Source of the DNA: Pseudocercospora fijiensis CIRAD86
Taxonomy: Eukaryota > Ascomycota > Dothideomycetes > Mycosphaerellales > Mycosphaerellaceae
Length of the DNA stretch: 64,000 nt
Assembly: GCF_000340215.1 (NCBI RefSeq)
Contig: NW_006921539.1
Location: 1,870,507 to 1,934,506, forward strand
Direction: 5' to 3'
Positions 56,722 through 64,000 of this stretch are shown one piece after another. Under the pieces are notes generated by a model. That model had not been told where the DNA came from. It saw only the letters and a program-made list of their open reading frames with translations, and made no database searches. The first letter of the stretch is position 1, and every line of letters begins with the position of its first letter. A program made the position numbers and the translations under genes.

Positions 56722-58272
56722 TCAATCAATCCTCTGGCTTGCAGGCTTCCACTCATTTGTGGCTGACGTTCTCCGCCTTGTTGCAGTCTGAAATGCCCAT
56801 TGTGCAAATTTGACGCTGGGTTCATCGATCAGGTTGGTGACCAATTCTGCCACGCCGAGCGTGAGCGGCAACATGATCAGATGCGCGGCTAGATAGTTCA
56901 TTTCCAAGAATTTTGGACCGCAACCTGGGAACTGGAACAAGTTTATCCAGTTCGGTGCCATAGTCATAGAGCTCAACTGTGGCCGTCCCGTTGCTGCGTA
57001 GACTCTATCGCCTATGGTCCAGAGTATGGGACCATGTACGAGGTAGAGAGCGAAAGAGATCTTGCCAAGATACTGACAAAATGCCGTCTCGAAGAATTTC
57101 TTGACAGGCAGTCGTGGAATCGAGATCATAAACAGAGTCGCAGCCCAGAAGCGGAAGAACCATCGAAAATCCCACATGGCTTGAGGCTTCAGGAAGGCAA
57201 GGTAATACCAGCCAGGCTGCGTCTTTAAATTAGTGATCTCGTTGCTGATTGACGGCACACCCCCAAGGTAAAGAGCGATGACGAAAAGCAACCAGTAGAA
57301 CCATTGGCCAAATTTGCGCTGGAGCATTTTCGGTGACTGATCGGATAAGGCTAGCAGATCCAGATCGCAGAGAAGGACTCCCATCATGAAGAGAGCGCAG
57401 TACCAACCATCAACAATGTACAAAAAGTACCAAACAAGGCCAGCTTCGAAAAACAGCCTTGTGGTGGTATTGCACTCAGCCAGTGCCAGTAAAGTGGTCC
57501 AGACTACGACAGATCCGCGAAATTCCATGGGGATAGACCATGTGTGATCGTTGTAGTGATTCGTATTTTCAGAGAAGATGAAGCTGAAGTTCTTGAAGTC
57601 GCAGTACCACCTCCACAGCTCGTCCTTATAGGTCTTCTCCGGCGTGAGGGCATCAGGGTGGCTCGATTGTATGCCGAAAACATGCCAACAAGTCATCCAG
57701 ATGAATGTAACCACAAGGACCGGGATATACAGTCGAACCCAGCGGCGAAACAATGCTGATCCCAGATTTCTAGCAAGACTGCCCGCTTGACTTGGACCTG
57801 ATTGAATCAAGCTCAGTGGCTTCACAGACAGTACATAGCCTGATATGATGAAGAAGACAGCCACTGCTGTATGGCCGCCAGAAAAGAAGATTCTGATGCC
57901 AGGCAAAGTGGCGAAATAGTAATGCCGCTCCCAACCCCAAGAATTCTCCATAATCCCTCTCTCAACCCAGTCCAGACGTGCCCAATTCTGGTGATGGAGA
58001 GAATATACCAGTAAGGCTGCAAACCCGCGAAGCCCATCCAGATATGCTGTTCTCCGCAATGCACGTTTTGGCGGAGTTTGACGTTTCAAAGGACCATGAT
58101 CTGCTTTAGGTTTCCAGAGATATGTGTAGAACGATTTCATGTTGGCAAATGTGGCCGAATTCTCTTCATCTTGGTCGTGACCTGGAGGCGAGTGCTTGCC
58201 TTGCAAAAGCATCTCTAGCTCGAGCAATTGCTTCTCTGCGAGGCCTGCATCAGAGTAATTCCCAGTGGCCAT
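56722..58272 (-). CDS. Acyltransferase-3 family membrane protein (copy B)
   Basis: A single exon of 516 residues, paralogous to 10837-12507. The N-terminal 70 residues are polar. AYLDGLRGFAALLVYSLHHQ (about 75-95) carries the entry motif and putative catalytic His. FFIISGYVLS (about 140), FRRWVRLYIPVLVV (about 175) and SFALYLVHGPILWTIGDR (about 410) match copy A block by block. Near the C-terminus both copies share the DEPSVKFAQW / DDPSVKFAQW sequence. About ten membrane helices. It probably O-acylates a carbohydrate or lipid across a Golgi or plasma membrane. It is oriented opposite to copy A. Confidence 0.9.
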   Translation of the reverse strand: MATGNYSDAGLAEKQLLELEMLLQGKHSPPGHDQDEENSATFANMKSFYTYLWKPKADHGPLKRQTPPKRALRRTAYLDGLRGFAALLVYSLHHQNWARLDWVERGIMENSWGWERHYYFATLPGIRIFFSGGHTAVAVFFIISGYVLSVKPLSLIQSGPSQAGSLARNLGSALFRRWVRLYIPVLVVTFIWMTCWHVFGIQSSHPDALTPEKTYKDELWRWYCDFKNFSFIFSENTNHYNDHTWSIPMEFRGSVVVWTTLLALAECNTTTRLFFEAGLVWYFLYIVDGWYCALFMMGVLLCDLDLLALSDQSPKMLQRKFGQWFYWLLFVIALYLGGVPSISNEITNLKTQPGWYYLAFLKPQAMWDFRWFFRFWAATLFMISIPRLPVKKFFETAFCQYLGKISFALYLVHGPILWTIGDRVYAATGRPQLSSMTMAPNWINLFQFPGCGPKFLEMNYLAAHLIMLPLTLGVAELVTNLIDEPSVKFAQWAFQTATRRRTSATNEWKPASQRID

Positions 58273-59272
58273 GATAGTCTTGACCGGTGTCGCAAGACAG
58301 GATGTGTTTGCATATACGGACTGTTTCGCTCAGTACTGGGAAGACCGCGGGCTATGAAGGCTTGGCAGACGAGGAGATCGTAGTGATGATGGGAGCCGGG
58401 GCAGTTGATGCTGCTGGTTGAAACTGCGTGATCACAGCCAATGCGTGTCTAGACACGGTGCCCAGGTGCCCACTCCTTCTGTGTCCGAATGGGTTAAGTC
58501 TAGAAGAAACTTCTCAGCCCGGTATAATCACGCAGGAGAGATTCCCAAAGATCTCGGATGGAGATACGGCCCCGAAGGTACCATTGAGCTGGGGCTGGCG
58601 GGCTTGCCCTTGACTTTGCATCCACGCTGGCGACTCAGTCTGGCGGAAACAGCTCATCACTCTCATGATGGCGCTGGTCTCGGCAGGGCCGGGCACGCGG
58701 TGCGTCTGCAGACATGGAGCGTCCGGATAGCAGGCCCATCCAGGGGTAGCGCCGGGTCTAGTAATGGCGATGACATGATTCACATGATCAGCTCAAGCAC
58801 CACTGATAGGAGTGGCCCACGATTCTGTGCAACTTTTATTCGCCCAGATTGAGACAGAGCTGCGGCAGAAGGGCCTAGTGGCAATCATGCTTCGTAGGCG
58901 CGAGCTGAAGTTGATAAGAGTCGTGCAACGGCTAGATATGGTGGTATAGTAATGTGGGTATGACCAGGCCTAACTGGGTAGTGAGTATGTAGTGTCGTCG
59001 CAACAAGCGAAGGCGTTATTGACAGCGCCAAGTTTAGGCTTACTACAATAGAATAAACAGGGGTGCTGGATATCGCTCTGCTCGATTGCCAAAAGTCGAT
59101 GCCTTTCACAGGCACATGCAAGCCCATCATCAGCGAGCTTTCGGGTCCGCCCGCAGGGGAAGGAGCTGGTCTAGACATCTTCGCACGTGATGGCGTACCG
59201 TATCAAGAAATCGTCCTGGGGAGATGTGCTCCATTCACTTGCTGCCAGTCGTCTTGAATCCCTCTGGCAGTC
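58273..59272. other. Intergenic stretch between divergent genes
   Basis: About 1 kb holding the promoters of the divergent acyltransferase B and DUF3431 genes. The frame 58418-58852 is long but shows no motif and I do not call it. Confidence 0.55.
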
Positions 59273-60511
59273 ATGTTAGCCATGAAGACGACGAATGTAA
59301 TGCGATGGGCAATCCCCAGCCTCGTACTCTCTCTGTTCACCATTCTATTCATACAATCCTCATCCTCACCTCTACAGTCCACCGATGCATCACCTCTCCA
59401 GCGAGCGCAACACTGGATCAAATCACCCCTCCAACAAGTCATCCAAGAACCCACCACCACAGTCACAACCACCGTCACAGCAACAATAGCCGCAATCTCA
59501 ACCCCCAAAACCAAACCAAGCTACATCCCCGGCAAAGCGGACCCCCACAAAACCTATCGCAAAGCCCTGATCGTCTCTTCCATCAAAAAAGAAAACACAT
59601 CATGGATCGCTCAAAGCGTCCCCGACGTGGACGCCTACATCTACGTAAACGACGACCCCGACGCCATCCTCACCGTCCCCAAAAACAAATTCAACGAAGT
59701 CATGACCTACCTGACCTTCATCATCGACCACTACGACCGACTTCCAGAAATCATGATTTTCATTCACGCTCACGCCCGTACGCACCATAATCCCGCCATG
59801 ATGGGCATGACGGCCGACCTCGTCAATAATCTGAATCCTCAGCGGGTGATGCGCGAAGGGTACATGAATTTGAACTGCGGCGCGTGGAAGACGGGAGAGT
59901 GTACGGCTCAAATGCGACCTGCTGAGGGTGTGCCGTTTGGATCCCATATTGAGGCATGGAAGGCTTTGTTTCCTGAATATCCTCTGCCGCAGATTTTGGG
60001 AGGGTCGTGTTGTGCCCAGTTCGCGGTTTCGAAGGAACGCGTTCGGCAGATTCCTTTGGAGACGTTTAAGCGGTGGAGGAGTTGGTTGTTGGAGACCAAG
60101 ATGGGTGGGATGGGGTTCTTTTTTGAGTATTTGTGGCAGTTCATTTTCAAGGGTGAGCATGTGTACTGTCCGGCGTCATGGTCTTGTTATTGTGATGGGT
60201 TTGGGTTGTGTTTCGGTGGGGAGGCGGAGTATTTGAAGTATGTCAGGTTGCAGTCAGGCAAGGATAGGTTGATTCAGGGTGTTGACGAAATTAATGCGAA
60301 GGGACGGGAAGGCATTGAGGCGAGTGAGGATGGGAAGTACGACTTGCCAGACGCTGAGGCGAAGAGGCGGGTGAGCTTTAGGAAGGCGATTGAAGATATC
60401 GACATTGAGATCAAGAGGATGTTGACGATTGCGAAAGAAAGGGGCAACAATCCGAAGCTGCGGGCGGAAGAACTTGGGAGAAAATGGGAAGAGGGTGATG
60501 GCTTTATATGA
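59273..60511 (+). CDS. DUF3431 family type II membrane protein
   Basis: A single exon of 412 residues. A signal-anchor (about residues 11-28) and a Thr-rich stalk (TTTVTTTVTATIAA) lead to the DUF3431 domain from about residue 90. Its signatures are ALIVSSIKKENTSWI, AYIYVNDDP, FIIDHYDRLPEIMIFIHAH, LNCGAW and GGSCCAQFAVSKERVRQIP, then FFFEYLWQFIF. The family is widespread in fungi and sits near glycosyltransferases, with a proposed but unproven transferase-like fold. The C-terminal 80 residues are charged and helical. A second Met (59282) is an alternative start. Its location supports a glycan-related Golgi role. Confidence 0.85.
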   Translation: MLAMKTTNVMRWAIPSLVLSLFTILFIQSSSSPLQSTDASPLQRAQHWIKSPLQQVIQEPTTTVTTTVTATIAAISTPKTKPSYIPGKADPHKTYRKALIVSSIKKENTSWIAQSVPDVDAYIYVNDDPDAILTVPKNKFNEVMTYLTFIIDHYDRLPEIMIFIHAHARTHHNPAMMGMTADLVNNLNPQRVMREGYMNLNCGAWKTGECTAQMRPAEGVPFGSHIEAWKALFPEYPLPQILGGSCCAQFAVSKERVRQIPLETFKRWRSWLLETKMGGMGFFFEYLWQFIFKGEHVYCPASWSCYCDGFGLCFGGEAEYLKYVRLQSGKDRLIQGVDEINAKGREGIEASEDGKYDLPDAEAKRRVSFRKAIEDIDIEIKRMLTIAKERGNNPKLRAEELGRKWEEGDGFI

Positions 60512-60973
60512 CCAATACCTTCCGAATGATATCCTTCAATAGACTTCAATATGACTTTCTCCATCATTCTCATCTCCAAAGCCACAATGATTCCAAACAT
60601 TGTCCTTTCTCATAGGTGTCGTCTGACGGTCTCGATTTTCGACCTTTTTTGCCTCCTTCATGCTCACTGTGCATGCATCCAAGAGCTCTTCGTACACTGA
60701 GCAGAGTCAGGATTTTGCAAATTCTTGAGCCCATCTATGAGTAAGCCATCATTGACCCATTACTACGAGTTGTATCGACTCCATATTAGCATCTCCGTGC
60801 TGCGTGCTTTCAGCCTTGAACCGCCTTGCTCGAAGCTCCTGAGCGAGGAGGATACATCTATGAACCATTGCGTGCTCGGGCCATATCAGCTTCAAGTATG
60901 GTTTGAACGATGAAGTCCAACATGTGCTTCATCGCTGTGGCCGAAGAATTTATTCTTCATGCGTTCAACTCAT
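60512..60973. other. Intergenic stretch between converging genes
   Basis: No gene seen. It contains the 3' flanks of the DUF3431 and SGNH genes. Confidence 0.6.
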
Positions 60974-62077
60974 TTATGAATGCAAAGACTGTTCAAATTC
61001 CTCATGCCAATTGAATGGCGAGCCCTCAGTACTGTGGCAAATATTTGCAGTCTTCACCGCAGCTTGAGGTTCCTGAATCCAGCCAGCCGGTATCGTGTCG
61101 AGTGTCTCCATCCAATTCGCGGCCATCTGTTTGTAGCCAGCATCGCTTGGGTGCGTCTTGTCAGGACCGGGAGTGATTGCAGAGTGGTCAGCGAGCAAGA
61201 CCTTGTAGCCAGCTTTGCGACGATCTGCGACTACTTGCGGGAGTTTTGCATTGTACTCGTCAGTTCGAGCTTGTTGCCAGTCATTTCTGATGATCTTAGA
61301 AATGATTACTACCGCTTCTGGAACCTGGCACAAGACTTCGTCGACCATGGCACCAAGTCGAAGATGAGCCTGTGTCCACGGTGCATTTTCGGGAGAGTCG
61401 TTCATGTCGTTGGTGCCGGCATGGATCAGGACTAGATTTGGGCGATCTAGTAGACGCCTGTTCTTCATTACATGGGCTAGGATCTTGTTGATCTTTTCGT
61501 TAGGCCATCCTTCGTTCTGATTGTCCGGCATGGCAAGAGTCGCCTGGTCGTCCTTCGGCGGTACTCGTGAGCCAATGAAGTCGATATCAGCATCTTGCAC
61601 ACCTAATGATTGAGTAAGTGACGTGGATCAACATGCAATCTAGCAAGGTTGTACCTGTTTCCATGATGCTGTTACGAAGGAAAAGGCGGTAGCCGTTAGA
61701 ACGAGAGCTTGCGCTTTCAATTCCATCAGCGCTCACGGTGCCAGCTGTGATAGAGTCACCAAGAGCCATGATGCGAAGTTTGACACCGCCGCCAATTGGA
61801 TCGAAAGCAGTGCCGAGCGGAACTGCTGGTACAGCTGCTGAGGTTGTGAGCTGGACGGGGTTGGAAATTGTTCGAAACGGCTGCTCTTACCTTTGTGACT
61901 GTTTGATTGCCCGAAAAGAAGCAGTACTGCAACAATGATCGTTGATGCTAGAAGCGCAAGACTCAAAAGATGTCTTCGAGATTTCCGGCGCGTCAGCGAC
62001 CTCACAGCGTGCATCTCGATCTCTGGCTGCTTCTCCTGGTCCATCGTGTTGTAGGATTTTTTGTACGCCCCTTGCAT
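60974..62077 (-). CDS. Membrane-anchored SGNH/GDSL hydrolase
   Basis: Three minus-strand exons, 62077-61891, 61837-61655 and 61602-60974, about 332 residues; a second Met (62044) would shorten it by 11. Introns are 61838-61890 (GTAAGA..CTCAG, with a NAGNAG acceptor choice) and 61603-61654 (GTACAA, TCACTTAC, CATTAG). A basic cytoplasmic tail and one anchor (LLSLALLASTIIVAVLLLF) precede the luminal domain. IMALGDSITAG holds the catalytic Ser, LIHAGTNDMN the oxyanion Asn, and DKTHPSDAGYKQMA the catalytic Asp/His pair. The arrangement resembles secreted carbohydrate esterases. A Golgi-anchored esterase next to two acyltransferases suggests removal or transfer of O-acyl groups on a glycan; substrate unproven. 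Confidence 0.88.
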
Positions 62078-63099
62078 TTGTTACGAGCTTGTGGTTAATT
62101 TGGACGTTGTCGAGGTGGGAACAGTGAAAGCAAGCCTTCAGGTCCGCCGAAGCGAGAGAGCTAAGAACACTTTAGTGAGACCTTACCGGACCCTCATGCA
62201 CACGTGACAGTAGATTATGTTTATGTTTGGCTTGCACGAGTTGTCTGGACTCCGTTGACTTTTTGGTGGCTGGCGGGATCGCCTCCGGGCGACCTCGACA
62301 GCCGAGCAGGAAAATGGAAGGTCAGCGTTCCCATTGCGAGCGTGGCAGTCCCCGGTCATTGTATCGTCGTTTCAGTTCACAGAGGGATTTGTTGTAGCCA
62401 TTTCCGCCATAATTGTGTTTGGCTCCAAGAGAGAATGAGCGAAAGCAAGATTTGGATCACACTCTGGTTCAGATCGATGACTAAGCATGAATCGCCCGGA
62501 ATATGGGCAGGGTAAGACTGCACAGCGTCGATGGTGCTATTATCGATCTCGAAGATGGATATAAGAGGCCATTTTGATGTGGACCATGAACATGCGAGTT
62601 GACGTTGTAGTTGAAGCGAGAGGTTTTGTGTGTCATCCCCGCTTTCTCATTCGCAACGATAGCTTCCTTGCGGAATTCATCATCATGGAGCAAGCAGGTT
62701 GAATCGGACAGTGTAGCCCGGGTTCCTCTTCCTTTGCAATCGAATCAAATATAAACAGCAAGTGGGTATCATGCTCAACCAATATGCTCACAGGTCCACC
62801 TCATAGAAGACCGAAATTCCGCTCAAACAAATCATAGAATAGTGCATCGTGTTGCATGAAAGTGTGCGCGCTCGTAGACTTGCATGTCGATATCACCGGC
62901 CACACGCGTCGACCAATCTTCCAATTGTAATAGTGGCGTTGTTCGCGAGCGCCTCGCCGGTGTCGACTTTGCTTTTCCATCAAGATTGATCGACTCTTGC
63001 AAGTCCGACATGCGTCGTTGGCTCGGCACAGTGTCCTTTGCCCAGTCAGGTTTGCTCAACAACACGCGGACAGCTAAAAATCAGGTTACCCGAAGTCCA
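62078..63099. other. Intergenic stretch
   Basis: About 1 kb between two minus-strand genes. No recognisable gene or repeat. Confidence 0.6.
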
Positions 63100-63979
63100 C
63101 TACGATTGGAGAAGAGCAAGCGCACTCTTGAATGCGTCGACGACCTGAATGTCTGCAAGGAAAGTGAGCAAAGATGAAACAGCTACTGGGCAATGATCGC
63201 TTACAATGCTGTCGCTTCTTCTCGAGTTGTTCTTCCTCGTGCTGCACGTACACGAGCTGGGTTCTGAGCCTAGCGACGTTTAGCTGCGTGTGAGCGTCGC
63301 AAATGACAGGGTACCCTGTGCATACCGCTTAGAGCCACGGTGGAGTTCCTGCCCGCTTCCAACATCGGCCCAGATGCTGAAATACTGCAAAGGGGTCAGC
63401 CAGGAACAGTGCCCGAGAGATGAGGAAGCGTACGCCGATGAGCCGATTGAAATCCTCAAGTACTTTGTTCTCCTCGCGATTCAGCTCATCCATTCGAGCA
63501 CGATAGCGGTGCTGCAGGTCGTTCCAATCAAACCCACGGAGCGCCACTTCTGGGAAAGCTTCATCAGCGGAGTCGGAGAACTCTGAGCCATGTTGAGACT
63601 CGTCGTCGTCGTCTTTCTCGGCGTCATCGGCCTCGTCACTGACGTCTGTCTCGACGGGCTTCTTCCGTTCGGCTTTCTTCTTCTTCGTGGTCTTCGCCTT
63701 GGACTTGTGGGCGCCTTGATTGGAAGGCGCACTGGAAGCCGCGGCATTTCCTTTGAGACGCTGTGAACGGCCCCCGATGTGTGCGTCAGACATTGTGGTT
63801 GCGGCAGAGTCCGCATCGGCTGGGTCGTGCTTGCTTTCAGGAGCAGGCTGAGAGGTATCGGCAGATGCAGATGCAGATGCAGATGCAGATGCAGTCGGTG
63901 AGGTCTCGGGCTCTGCCTTCTCACCGTCACGGGAGCGCTTGCGCTTCGAGCCGGCCTCTGGCTTTGGCGGAGGCGGCAT
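63100..63979 (-). CDS. Charged, probably nuclear protein of unknown function
   Basis: Three minus-strand exons, 63979-63434, 63283-63205 and 63152-63100, about 225 residues. Introns are 63284-63433 (GTACGC..CGCAG, 150 bp) and 63153-63204 (GTAAGC..TTGCAG). Residues 1-110 are low complexity with KRKRSRDG and KKKKAERKK clusters that look like nuclear signals and an Ala-Ser repeat from a GATGCA hexanucleotide (about 63862-63894). An acidic stretch follows. From about residue 145, FDWNDLQHRYRARMDELNRE and, after the first intron, LNVARLRTQLVYVQHEEEQ form a predicted coiled coil ending KSALALLQS. I do not recognise the family. The first intron is less certain than the second. Confidence 0.6.
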
Positions 63980-64000
63980 CGACTGCGAAGTGTGATTCTC

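Noticed and set aside
58418..58852. Plus-strand frame of 144 codons
   Set aside because: No recognisable motif and mixed composition; lies in the promoter region between two divergent genes.
59600..60160. Minus-strand frame of 186 codons opposite the DUF3431 gene
   Set aside because: Shadow frame of a gene with clear family motifs.
1..64000. tRNA, rRNA or other structural RNA genes
   Set aside because: I looked for tRNA B-box-like sequence by eye in the gene-space regions and found none convincing; a covariance-model search would be decisive.

Overview
The window reads as nuclear DNA of a filamentous ascomycete. The evidence is short introns (47-62 bp for most, 89 and 150 bp for two) with GT..AG ends and CTAAC/CTTAC-type branch sites, orthologues of fungal housekeeping genes, and three to four transposon blocks whose reading frames are broken by TAG/TAA codons in a CpA-poor, TpA-rich background, the signature of repeat-induced point mutation (RIP). 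A Dothideomycete (Mycosphaerella-like) is my best guess, but that is inference. There is one 100-bp assembly gap (38430-38529).

Layout. 1-9.8 kb is ordinary gene space: a DUF1445-type putative hydro-lyase, an NmrA/isoflavone-reductase-like protein, a BTB/POZ protein, a Ctr-type copper transporter, the WD40 ribosome-biogenesis factor PWP1 and an AcpS-type phosphopantetheinyl transferase. 10.8-33.9 kb is rich in glycan genes: an acyltransferase-3 membrane protein, two related PLOD-like glycosyltransferases, a GT32 (OCH1-like) enzyme, a GT25 remnant, a type II membrane propeller-like protein, a triose-phosphate-translocator-type nucleotide-sugar transporter and a decayed UDP-glucose dehydrogenase. 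This block is interrupted by a pogo/Fot1-like DNA transposon (18105-21253, perfect 42-bp inverted repeats, TA duplication) and a PIF/Harbinger-like element (23575-27512). 34.65-54.33 kb is a transposon island: a Mutator-like (MULE) element carrying a SWIM zinc finger is split by a 15.2-kb Ty3/Gypsy retrotransposon with 130-bp LTRs and an AGGCC target duplication. 55-62 kb returns to glycan and surface genes: a CFEM secreted protein with a His/Lys/Pro/Thr-rich tail, a second acyltransferase-3, a DUF3431 protein and a membrane-anchored SGNH/GDSL hydrolase. 63.1-64.0 kb holds a charged, probably nuclear protein of unknown function.

How they may work together. Sugar-nucleotide production (UDP-glucose dehydrogenase, now broken), transport into the Golgi, several Golgi-type glycosyltransferases, two O-acyltransferases and an SGNH esterase-like enzyme are the part list expected of a locus that makes and decorates an acylated surface polysaccharide or protein glycan. 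I propose this as a candidate glycan gene cluster, partly decayed and expanded by transposons. The functional link is inferred from gene content only. Multi-exon models were assembled by eye from splice signals and family conservation, and translations of the RIP-damaged elements were also done by eye.
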